NCBI RefSeq assembly: GCF_903946935.1
Contig: NZ_CAJAXH010000276.1
Span: forward strand, 1 to 57,282
Length of the DNA stretch: 57,282 nucleotides
Origin: an uncultured Thiodictyon sp.
Lineage (GTDB): Bacteria > Pseudomonadota > Gammaproteobacteria > Chromatiales > Chromatiaceae
Direction: 5' to 3'
In this document: positions 29,459 to 36,897 of the stretch, in pieces
Layout of the letters: each line of letters opens with the position of its first letter
Numbering within the stretch: the first letter of the stretch is position 1
Position numbers and translations under genes: made by a program
The notes under the pieces: generated by a model
The model's input: the letters and a program-made list of their open reading frames with translations, nothing else
What the model was told of the DNA's origin: nothing
Databases searched by the model: none

Positions 29459-29899
29459 ATGTCCCGCAGCGGCTTCAAGCGGCCCCAATCCGTCCTGGTG
29501 GTCATCTGCACCCGGGGCGGTGAGTTCCTGATGATGAGGCGCACCCGCCCCGGCCAATTCTGGCAATCGGTAACCGGCAGTCTCGCCCCCGGCGAGAGCC
29601 CGCGCCTGGCGGCCCTGCGCGAGGTGCGTGAGGAGACCGGGCTGCGGGCCGGCTCCGCACTGATTGATCTGCGCCGCTCGGTGCTCTTTCCCATCGTGCG
29701 CGCCTGGCGGGAGCGCTATGCCCCCAACGTGTGCTTCAACCGCGAATATTGGTTCGCCCTGGTGCTGGAGACCCGTCGCATCATCAAGTTGGACCCGCAC
29801 GAGCACCAGGACTACCGCTGGCTCCCGGGCTTTCGGGCCGCCGCCCTGGCCGGTTCCTGGACCAACCGGGATGCCATCCTGGCACTCTCAGGCGGCTGA
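29459..29899 (+). CDS. nudB: dihydroneopterin triphosphate diphosphatase (NudB-like Nudix)
   Basis: 146-residue Nudix hydrolase. The Nudix box GSLAPGESPRLAALREVREETGL fits GX5EX7REUXEEXGU fully. MSRSGFKRPQSVLVVICTRGGEFLMMRR and FWQSVTGSL are NudB features, as is its position right after aspS, seen in many Gammaproteobacteria. The enzyme removes pyrophosphate from dihydroneopterin triphosphate in folate synthesis. I start at 29459, where GAGGAGG lies 8 bases upstream. The frame is open to 29333, but that part is not Nudix-like. Confidence 0.88.
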   Translation: MSRSGFKRPQSVLVVICTRGGEFLMMRRTRPGQFWQSVTGSLAPGESPRLAALREVREETGLRAGSALIDLRRSVLFPIVRAWRERYAPNVCFNREYWFALVLETRRIIKLDPHEHQDYRWLPGFRAAALAGSWTNRDAILALSGG

Positions 29900-29920
29900 A
29901 GCGGGGCTTGGTCCCGCCTT

Positions 29921-29944
29921 GTAGGAGCGGCCCCCAGGCCGCGA
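29921..29944. repeat. REP-like palindrome, copy B
   Basis: GTAGGAGCGGCCCCCAGGCC plus GCGA, inverted relative to 27400-27422. Together they bracket aspS-nudB in opposite orientation. Confidence 0.65.
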
Positions 29945-29950
29945 CGCCCC

Positions 29951-29969
29951 CACGGGGCTTTGCCCCGTG
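29951..29969 (+). terminator. hairpin after nudB
   Basis: CACGGGGC, loop TTT, GCCCCGTG: an 8-bp GC-rich stem about 50 bases after the nudB stop. It is part of the REP-like cluster and has no T-run. Confidence 0.45.
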
Positions 29970-30033
29970 CGTGGGAGCGGCGTCCCGCCGCGCCGATGCT
30001 TGCTCAAAGACCGCCAACCCAGGTACGTCCAGC

Positions 30034-30519
30034 GTGAACATCATTGCCCTCCTTTTGCTGATCGTCTCTCTGGCAGGATGCGCCACTGCGCCAGCGCCAG
30101 TGGCATCGCCGGTCGCGTTTTCTGCGGCCGAATATGCGGCGCTGCCAACAAGCGGAAATTCCACGATCGCCGGCCAGGCGTTTCTGACGACACGCAATGG
30201 TACTGTCAAGGCTGCGGCCGGAAATGAAGTCCGGTTGAATCCGGTGACGTCTTATTCGCTGTATGTCTACAATAATGCCGCCTCATTGCAGCAAACGCTG
30301 GACCCGCGCTGTTTGCAATATCGACGCACGACGCTTGCGGACCGTAGCGGTCGCTTTAGGTTCAAGAATATCCCGGCCGGAGACTATTTCGTCAGTGCCG
30401 CAGTCAAATCAGCGGCCGCGACCGGCGGCCAAAATCCCTCTGATAGCCACGCCAGTAAAGTGATCAAGCGGGTGACTGTGCGCCCTGGGGAAAGGGCCGA
30501 AGTCATTGTCAGGGAATGA
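30034..30519 (+). CDS. putative lipoprotein with a carboxypeptidase-regulatory-like fold
   Basis: 161 residues from a GTG start. The N-terminus NIIALLLLIVSLAGC is a lipoprotein signal with lipobox LAGC. The mature part contains the beta-rich YRRTTLADRSGRFRFKNIPAGDYFVSAAV, which resembles transthyretin/carboxypeptidase-regulatory-like domains. The end is KRVTVRPGERAEVIVRE. It probably sits at the outer membrane, with unknown function. Upstream codons in frame do not encode a signal and belong to the REP cluster, hence the GTG choice. It overlaps the convergent metallopeptidase gene by 11 bases. Confidence 0.65.
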   Translation: MNIIALLLLIVSLAGCATAPAPVASPVAFSAAEYAALPTSGNSTIAGQAFLTTRNGTVKAAAGNEVRLNPVTSYSLYVYNNAASLQQTLDPRCLQYRRTTLADRSGRFRFKNIPAGDYFVSAAVKSAAATGGQNPSDSHASKVIKRVTVRPGERAEVIVRE

Positions 30520-31309
30520 TGTCGGGGGCGACAGATGGTGCTGCCACAGCCGCGATACAGTCGGCCATGAGGAGCCGGTCGGCATTGGCCACCAGCCACT
30601 GCCGTGCACGCTCCGCACTCGGGCATAAGCTCTGCACTGTCAGCCAGAACCGCTGCGAATGGTCGGGGATGGCCAAGTGCACGACCTCGTGGGTGACGAT
30701 GTAGCGCAGCACGAAGTCGGGCGCCATCACCAGGCGCCAGTTGAACGACAGATTACCGAGCCCCGAGCAGTTCCCCCACTTGGTGCGCTGGTCCATGATG
30801 TAGACCTTGCCGGGCACGCGCTTCACGCGCTGGCTCAATTCGCTCACGTATGGCTCGATGTGCTCACGCGCCCGCTTGCGCAGCCAGTTCTCCAGGGACC
30901 GCGCGGGTGGAGTTCGCGACTGCGGCCCAGTGGTGACTTGAATCGCCCCGTCTTGGAGCGCGACCCGGTTCGGGGCCAGCCAGATATCGAGACGCACCAC
31001 TTGGACCGGGACCGTCTCCCCGCCCAGGAGCACCTCACCGAGCACCCGACGGTCTGGCCGCCGCAACGCCAGCCGGCGTTGCGCGCGCTCCAGTTGCTCC
31101 AGCACCCAAGCCGCATTGGCGGTGAGAAAGGCCAGTCCTTCGTCGTCGGTGCGGCTGTCCGGTACGATTAACTCCACCTCGTCGGGCTTGCTGACCTTGA
31201 TCCGGAGCCGGGTGGCTGCCTTGGATCGCACCAGCCGACACGCCAGTTCCTGCCCGCCGAGCGCGACCTGGTGCAAGACACTGGGGCGGATTGCCTCAGC
31301 GGGCGGCAT
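30509..31309 (-). CDS. YgjP-like metallopeptidase (DUF45/M48-like)
   Basis: 266-residue cytoplasmic protein with the zinc site THEVVHLAIPDHSQRFW (HExxH plus downstream His) and the family motif QRTKWGNCSGLGNLSFNWRLVMAP. It matches YgjP/DUF45 metallopeptidases, which are frequently encoded beside type I hsdR genes, as here. Its start overlaps the hsdR end by 14 bases, so the two are translationally coupled. Its role in restriction is not established, and substrates are unknown. Confidence 0.88.
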   Translation of the reverse strand: MPPAEAIRPSVLHQVALGGQELACRLVRSKAATRLRIKVSKPDEVELIVPDSRTDDEGLAFLTANAAWVLEQLERAQRRLALRRPDRRVLGEVLLGGETVPVQVVRLDIWLAPNRVALQDGAIQVTTGPQSRTPPARSLENWLRKRAREHIEPYVSELSQRVKRVPGKVYIMDQRTKWGNCSGLGNLSFNWRLVMAPDFVLRYIVTHEVVHLAIPDHSQRFWLTVQSLCPSAERARQWLVANADRLLMADCIAAVAAPSVAPDIIP

Positions 31310-34300
31310 CGATAGTCACCAATTCATTGAGGGCCGGCCCCAGGAATGGCGGGTCGGTATCGGCCGGGTCGAAGCCCAGCGCGGCATAGCTCGGGTTCCA
31401 GGACTCGGCCAGGAGCGAGTCCTCCACCCGCATCCGCCCACCCTTGGAACTACTCCAGCCCGGCAGCAATAGCTGGTTGTCGCGCAGATGGGCCAGCATC
31501 TGCCGGGCGCAAGTCGCCAGATAGGCCGTATCCTTGCTGGCAGCAAACTGGCGCAGGACCACGAACAAGGCGTATTCGCCGGGCAGGGTGAGGTACAGCG
31601 CGCCCGGCTCCTCGACGCGTTTGACGGCTTCGTCGGCGATGTCCCGCAGGACCTTCAGCCGCTCTTCAGCCGCCTTGTCCGCCGCGTCCTTGTTGGCCTT
31701 GATCCGCGCCAGCCGTTCGCCCAACTGCCGATAGGTGAAGCCGCCACTGGCGTCCTCGGCAAGCTCTGCCGTCAGCATCGCCTCCAGCGCCGCGGCCTTG
31801 TCGGCAGCGCTGGGCAGTTCATCGAGCTTGCCCAGGTAATCCTTGTCGATCTTGAAGACCGGCAACGCCATGGCCGTATCCATAAAGGTGGTGTTCTGCT
31901 CGATCAACTCGCGGGTCTTGGCCGAGAGTTCGCCATAGGTGGCACTTTTGGCCGCGCCGCGTTGGCGCCGACGGTGGGCGATATAGATGCCGCACAGCCA
32001 GCCGTAGACATCACGGTGCTCATAGAGGCACGGGTCGGGCGATACCGCCTCCCACAGGCGCTCCAGACTCTTGAAATTGACCTCGAACACCTTAGCCGCA
32101 TCAGGGTCCTTAAGGGCGCGCAGGGCGGCCAGCAGGCAGTCGCGGGTGTCGCTGATCCGGATGCCTTTGAAGGTCTCCAGGCAGCGCGCCACCTCCCCCG
32201 GCACCGTGGCCTTCAGCGCCTCCCAGTCGATCAGCGCCTCCTCGCGGATGTTCTCATCGAAGTTGAGCGCCTTGGCCAGGTTGGCGAACACGCCGAAATA
32301 GTCCACCACCAGGCCGGTGCGCTTGTCCATGGTCGGCAGCGGCCGGTTGGTGCGGGCGATGGCTTGCAGCAGGTTGTGGTCGCGCAACGGTTTATCGAGG
32401 TACATCACCTGCTCCACCGGGGCATCGAAGCCCGTCAGTAGCCGGTCGCAGACGATCAGGATCTTGAGCGGTGGGCGCCACTGGTCACGCGCCTCGCCGT
32501 AGCGATCCCGGTTCCACTCCTCCCACTGAGCCGGTGTCAGCTTGAAGTAGTCGATCAAGTCGTCCTGCTTCTGCTTGCCGTAATGGAAGCGGGTCAGGTC
32601 ATCGCCGTCGTTCTGGCCCTCGGAGATGATCACGTCCGACCACTCGGGCGGCAAGCCGCGCGCCTTGAGCTTGGAGTCCAGCGCGTCCTTGAAGCGGGCG
32701 CAGGCGATGCGGTCCACACCCACCAGTTGCGCCTTGAAGCCGCTCGGGTCGGGGTAGGCGAGGAAGTGCTCCAGCATCTTGGTCGTGACGATCTCCACCC
32801 GATCCGGATGGCGGGCCAGCTCTTTCCACTGCGAACGCTGGCGCTGGATCAGGTCCTTCGCCTCTTCGTCTTCGACTTCCATGTCCTTACACATCTGCTC
32901 GAAGCCGACATTCAGTGCCTTCTCATCGACGATGAAGGGCACCTTGTCCCGCAGGTAATGCACCTCCAGGGTGGCGCCATCCTTGATTGCGCGCTTGATG
33001 CCGTAGTAGCTGAGATAACGCTCTTGCTGGCCGTCGAACACCGGGCCGAAGTCGCGATGAGTGTTGGTCATCGCCCGGTCGATAGGCGTCCCGGTGAGGC
33101 CGAAGCGGAAGGCATTGGGCAGCTTCACGCGCATGGTGATCGCGTAGCTGTCCGCGGTGCCGCCCTTTTGGGAGCGGTGGCACTCGTCGACCAGGGTGAC
33201 GATGTTGTCCTCGTCCAGCGGTGTCAGGTCCCCCATCTGCTGGAAGGACTGAAGGGTGGTGACGAAGGTGCCGCGCTGGGGCTTGCCGCTCGGGTTACGC
33301 AGGATGCCCTTCAAGCCCTGGACGCCCATTGCCTTCTGCACACCGGGGAAGTCACAGGCGTCGAAGTCGTCGGCGATCTGGGTCTTCAGGTCGCGCCGGT
33401 CCACCACGATCAGGATGGTTGGATTGTTCAACCCCAGGAGTCGGGCGAGCTTGTAGGCGGCGAAGATCATCGTCAGGCTCTTGCCCGACCCCTGGGTATG
33501 CCACACCAGACCGGTGCGGTCCTGGGCGCTGACTGGCTTACCGATCAGGGCCAGCACGCGGTCCACGATGTCGTTCACCGCCTCGAACTGCTGATAGCGC
33601 GCCACCTTCTTGATGGTGCGCCCCTTCTTGGTCTCGAAGACGATGAAGTGTTGCAGAAAGTCCAGCACATGGCAGGGCGCCAGCCGCAACAGACTCTTGA
33701 CCGGCAACTCCAGCGGATCGTCCGGGTCGTCCGCCGCCGGATCGTTCCACCAGCCTTTCGCGTCCGGGTACTTGGAGAGCCAGGGACCCCAGGTGTCCAG
33801 GTGGCGCTCGATCGCGTCCTTTCCGGCATCGTGAAGCAGGACAGCGCCGTAGCGGAAGGCGTCCTCATCGGCAGCCACGCAGAACACATTGGGCGCCAGC
33901 ATCAGCGGCGCTTGTCGCTGGTACCGGTGCAGTTGGTGCACCGCCTCGGTCCAGTCCTTGCCGCTGCTGACATAGCTCTTGTACTCGGCGATCACCAGCG
34001 GGATGCCGTTGACCAGCAATACCGTATCGTCCCGGCACTGCTTCACCCCGGCCACCCGGTATTGGTTGGTGGCGGTGAAGTCGTTCCGGTGTTGGTGCTC
34101 CGGCTCGAAGGCGATGAACTGGACCGTGGTCGCATCCGCGCCGGGCGCGAGCGGCACCCGTGCCCCGTCGCGCAGCAGGTCCAGCGTCTCACGGTTGGCG
34201 GTCAACCCGTCCGGCTTGCCCATCGCCTGGCGCAGGGCCTGCACGGCGAGCAGGGCTTGCGCGTCCGTGGCGACCTGCGGGTTGATCCGCCGGATGGCCG

Positions 34301-34466
34301 CGACCAGCAGGGACTCCACCAGCGGGTCCGGCAGCGGGCGCTCGAAGGCCGCCATCGCCGACTCGTCGCGGTAGGTCCAGCCCAGGCCCTGATTGCCGGG
34401 GGTGGCGCTGCCGTGGCCGGAGAGCCAGGCGATGACGGGGAGCTCGACGTAGCCGGATTCGCTCAT
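31296..34466 (-). CDS. hsdR: type I restriction enzyme R subunit (second system)
   Basis: 1056-residue HsdR, of a different subfamily from that at 3337. The nuclease core reads NDFTATNQYR...DTVLLVNGIPLVIAEYKSY (D...ExK, about residues 128-167). Translocase motifs are TQGSGKS (Walker A, about 328), LVDECHRSQKGG (DECH, about 424) and GLTGTPID, with CDRLLTGFDAPVEQVMYLDKPL and QAIARTNRPL as later motifs. Length and order fit the EcoR124-like group. GGACC lies before the ATG. It appears intact. Its hsdS and hsdM partners lie upstream, separated by toxin-antitoxin genes. Confidence 0.95.
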   Translation of the reverse strand: MSESGYVELPVIAWLSGHGSATPGNQGLGWTYRDESAMAAFERPLPDPLVESLLVAAIRRINPQVATDAQALLAVQALRQAMGKPDGLTANRETLDLLRDGARVPLAPGADATTVQFIAFEPEHQHRNDFTATNQYRVAGVKQCRDDTVLLVNGIPLVIAEYKSYVSSGKDWTEAVHQLHRYQRQAPLMLAPNVFCVAADEDAFRYGAVLLHDAGKDAIERHLDTWGPWLSKYPDAKGWWNDPAADDPDDPLELPVKSLLRLAPCHVLDFLQHFIVFETKKGRTIKKVARYQQFEAVNDIVDRVLALIGKPVSAQDRTGLVWHTQGSGKSLTMIFAAYKLARLLGLNNPTILIVVDRRDLKTQIADDFDACDFPGVQKAMGVQGLKGILRNPSGKPQRGTFVTTLQSFQQMGDLTPLDEDNIVTLVDECHRSQKGGTADSYAITMRVKLPNAFRFGLTGTPIDRAMTNTHRDFGPVFDGQQERYLSYYGIKRAIKDGATLEVHYLRDKVPFIVDEKALNVGFEQMCKDMEVEDEEAKDLIQRQRSQWKELARHPDRVEIVTTKMLEHFLAYPDPSGFKAQLVGVDRIACARFKDALDSKLKARGLPPEWSDVIISEGQNDGDDLTRFHYGKQKQDDLIDYFKLTPAQWEEWNRDRYGEARDQWRPPLKILIVCDRLLTGFDAPVEQVMYLDKPLRDHNLLQAIARTNRPLPTMDKRTGLVVDYFGVFANLAKALNFDENIREEALIDWEALKATVPGEVARCLETFKGIRISDTRDCLLAALRALKDPDAAKVFEVNFKSLERLWEAVSPDPCLYEHRDVYGWLCGIYIAHRRRQRGAAKSATYGELSAKTRELIEQNTTFMDTAMALPVFKIDKDYLGKLDELPSAADKAAALEAMLTAELAEDASGGFTYRQLGERLARIKANKDAADKAAEERLKVLRDIADEAVKRVEEPGALYLTLPGEYALFVVLRQFAASKDTAYLATCARQMLAHLRDNQLLLPGWSSSKGGRMRVEDSLLAESWNPSYAALGFDPADTDPPFLGPALNELVTIDAAR

Positions 34467-34512
34467 GGGAGGGTCCTTTCTGGTTCGATTTCTTGATTGG
34501 CAAGCAATGTGA

Positions 34513-34899
34513 TCACCAAATCGTCCTGACAGGGTACTGGATGATCACTCTGTCGGCGGACAGGATCGTCAAGTTATGTGCGATGGCTTGGCAAATCAGC
34601 ATCCGATCGAATGGGTCGCGGTGATGATTTGGCAAACCGCTCAAGCAATAGACCGACCTGCTATCCAGCGGCAGGGTTTCGATTGAATGTAATTGGCATT
34701 GCCGTTGGATGAAGGTCTCCGCATCGGTCGGCAGCGGCAATTTCCCCAGTTGGTGCTTGACGACGATCTCCCAGACGGAAACGCTGCTGAGATAGACCCG
34801 GTTGCCGATGTCGCGAAAGAGCGTCTTGGCGGTTTCGCTCAACTCGGGGGCGTCGGTGGTAAGCCAGAGAAAGGCGCAAGTATCCAGCAGGATGTTCAC
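34513..34899 (-). CDS. PIN-domain toxin (VapC-like)
   Basis: 128-residue PIN-domain RNase. Conserved acidic residues appear in LLDTCAFLWL (Asp6), VSVWEIVVKHQLGKL (Glu about 43) and RDPFDRMLICQAIAHNLTILSAD (Asp about 97 and 115). The spacing matches type II VapC-like toxins that cleave tRNA or rRNA. Its start overlaps the upstream antitoxin stop (ATGA). It lies between hsdS and hsdR of the second R-M locus. Confidence 0.9.
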   Translation of the reverse strand: MNILLDTCAFLWLTTDAPELSETAKTLFRDIGNRVYLSSVSVWEIVVKHQLGKLPLPTDAETFIQRQCQLHSIETLPLDSRSVYCLSGLPNHHRDPFDRMLICQAIAHNLTILSADRVIIQYPVRTIW

Positions 34900-35129
34900 G
34901 ACTTGCCCTCGAACGCATCCAACAGCTCATCCGGGAGCGGTTCAAAAAAACTCGCCGGCACTTGCAACAACCCTTTGGCCAAGCCGATCGGGCGTTGTGT
35001 CGGTGATGGTTCTTGGTCGGCGGCTAATACAATCACCTTGACCTGCTGGCCTTCATGCCAATCCTGGTAAGCAAACGGCAGTTGAATGGCACCGTCCTGA
35101 ACCTGGGCTTCAAATTCGATGGCTTGCAT
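34896..35129 (-). CDS. antitoxin partner of the PIN toxin
   Basis: 77-residue protein reading MQAIEFEAQVQDGAIQLPFA...VKVIVLAAD and ending PLPDELLDAFEGKS. This is like small antitoxins paired with PIN toxins, whose C-terminal LPDELLDAFEG helix wraps the toxin. I start at 35129 because the family begins at MQA(I/L)EFEA. A start at 35195 would add 22 atypical residues. It overlaps the toxin by 4 bases. Confidence 0.8.
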   Translation of the reverse strand: MQAIEFEAQVQDGAIQLPFAYQDWHEGQQVKVIVLAADQEPSPTQRPIGLAKGLLQVPASFFEPLPDELLDAFEGKS

Positions 35130-35285
35130 GGGTATGGTTGCCTCTATAGACAATGACTTTGAACAACCCTGTCCGGTGGGTTCGCTATCCGGCATTGTGC
35201 CTGGGATGGGCGAGCCGCTGGATCACGCGGTATCCACTGACCCCGATCGGGCGGCGAATCCGCTACGCTTCTCCATCCCAGGTAA

Positions 35286-35555
35286 TCAAGCGGGCCAGCC
35301 TTTTTCGGCGTAACCGACGATCTCGTCCGCGCTTCGCGGGTCGAACTCCGGTAATGCGGCACAGCGTTGGCTGATGTCCATGATCGCCGCAAATCGCTCC
35401 TCGGATGACTGCGGGGCCGGTGCGGCGCCCTTTGCCAGAAGCTGCTCCAACAGGAGAATGACCTCTTGGTCGATGGGCCAATGGTGTATGGACGCCCGCT
35501 GCTTTAACCGTTGATGGAGCGTTTCCGGGACATCGTGCAGGGTGATTGTGGGCAT
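35286..35555 (-). CDS. orphan ribbon-helix-helix antitoxin (FitA-like)
   Basis: 89 residues. The N-terminus MPTITLHDVPETLHQRLKQRA followed by WPIDQEVILLLEQLL is an Arc/FitA-type ribbon-helix-helix DNA-binding unit. The C-terminal part (FDPRSADEIVGYAEKGWP) resembles the toxin-binding tail. No PIN toxin follows: the 156 bases to the next antitoxin gene carry only a stop-rich frame. It is therefore an orphan whose toxin was lost. It starts 16 bases after hsdS. Confidence 0.75.
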   Translation of the reverse strand: MPTITLHDVPETLHQRLKQRASIHHWPIDQEVILLLEQLLAKGAAPAPQSSEERFAAIMDISQRCAALPEFDPRSADEIVGYAEKGWPA

Positions 35556-35571
35556 GGTCGCTCTTGCCTGT

Positions 35572-36897
35572 TCATGGGGATGAAGTAAAGTCACAATCGG
35601 TGACGCGCACGGTGCCGGTGAGCAGGTCGTGCATCAGGGATTTCTTGAGGGCGGTGAGGGCGAATCGCTTGGCCTCCAACGCATCGAGCATTCGGTCAGC
35701 CGCCAATGTTAAGCTGACAATCTCCTCCTGTCGCTCTATTGGCGGCACTGGGACGACGATCTGCTTCACATCCCGGTTATTGATCTTGAGTGTCCCATTC
35801 GATGTCTTGGCGCGGCGCAGGATTTGGTTATGGACGATGGGGTGATTCCAAGCGAAGACGGCGAATTCGGGAAGCAGGCGATGGTCGCCGCTATCGCGGA
35901 GTATGACGCGCTTGGCAATGTCGGGATAGATGCAGTCATCGGGGAAGTCTGTGACCCGACCGGCCTTGCCGACAAGGTCCGGGTTAGCATTACCACGCAC
36001 GATCAATATGTCGCCCTTCGATATTCTGAACTTATCCAGAACCTTGGGGTGAACTTCGGCGTATTTCAGGTTCTCGCCATTCGCCAGATCAACCCTGCCA
36101 CCTCGAATTGCGGCAATGCTGAATGTGGGTGATCCTGGTGGCTGAGACGAGCACTTCGGAGATACTCCATTCTTCGGTTCGCCAACAATGAGTGCTTCCA
36201 TGGGAGAAAGCACCCAACCGTTCGGCAGTTTCCGCGATGGCCGGTCGGCGTATGCAGTCACGCCCAAGGCTGCATAGAAGAACTCTTGCACCAAAGCGTT
36301 CTTGAATTGGGCGGCAAGTCTAATTGCATCCCGTGCCCGCTCAATCGCGGTATCCACAGAATCCAGGATGCGGGCGATGGCGGCTTGTTCGCCGGGTGAC
36401 GGAGCAGGAATAGTAAGCTGGCGTATATCACGCTCATTGACCGCCGGATAGTTTGTGCCGCACTGCCACGCAACCATTTGCCTGGTTACCTGCTCTGCAA
36501 ATGGCAGGTACTTCAAGAACTCCGGTTTCATGCCCGCAGCAGCCCGAATTACTGCGAAACCGGTAGAGCAGACGATTGGCCCGCGAAAATCGCACGACGC
36601 AAAGGCATGTGATCCCAGCAAGGGCCGGACAGTGCACAGCAGGACATCACCATTTCGGACCACGCGTCTCGCCCGACTGGGTGCGTCGGCAAATCGGATT
36701 ATAGGTACTGCATTCCAGCTTACTGACCCTGCGTCAACACTGCTGATATCTAGATAGCGAAACTGAAAATCCCCGTCTGTCTGTGCTCCAAGCGTTTCAG
36801 GATTGACAACAGCAAAGCGAGGCGAGTCGAACTGCACCCTGATCCAATCGGCTCTGTAGGTTGCGACAGCGCGCTCAACAGGAGTGTTAAAGTGCAT
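35572..36897 (-). CDS. hsdS: type I specificity subunit (HsdS, second system)
   Basis: 441 residues with two recognition domains. Conserved spacers are PGEQAAIARILDSVDTAIERARDAIRLAAQFKNALVQEFFYA and IERQEEIVSLTLAADRMLDALEAKRFALTALKKSLMHDLLTG, typical of this HsdS group. I start at the ATG at 36897 (MHFNTPVERAVATY). The frame is open further upstream, but only as the shadow of hsdM. The start overlaps the hsdM end by 11 bases. The TRD sequence is AT-richer than hsdM, consistent with exchange of recognition domains. Confidence 0.92.
   Translation of the reverse strand: MHFNTPVERAVATYRADWIRVQFDSPRFAVVNPETLGAQTDGDFQFRYLDISSVDAGSVSWNAVPIIRFADAPSRARRVVRNGDVLLCTVRPLLGSHAFASCDFRGPIVCSTGFAVIRAAAGMKPEFLKYLPFAEQVTRQMVAWQCGTNYPAVNERDIRQLTIPAPSPGEQAAIARILDSVDTAIERARDAIRLAAQFKNALVQEFFYAALGVTAYADRPSRKLPNGWVLSPMEALIVGEPKNGVSPKCSSQPPGSPTFSIAAIRGGRVDLANGENLKYAEVHPKVLDKFRISKGDILIVRGNANPDLVGKAGRVTDFPDDCIYPDIAKRVILRDSGDHRLLPEFAVFAWNHPIVHNQILRRAKTSNGTLKINNRDVKQIVVPVPPIERQEEIVSLTLAADRMLDALEAKRFALTALKKSLMHDLLTGTVRVTDCDFTSSP

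Noticed and set aside
32583-34496. A 637-codon plus-strand frame opposite the second hsdR
   Set aside because: Same reasoning: hsdR motifs on the minus strand are complete, and the antisense translation shows no family features.
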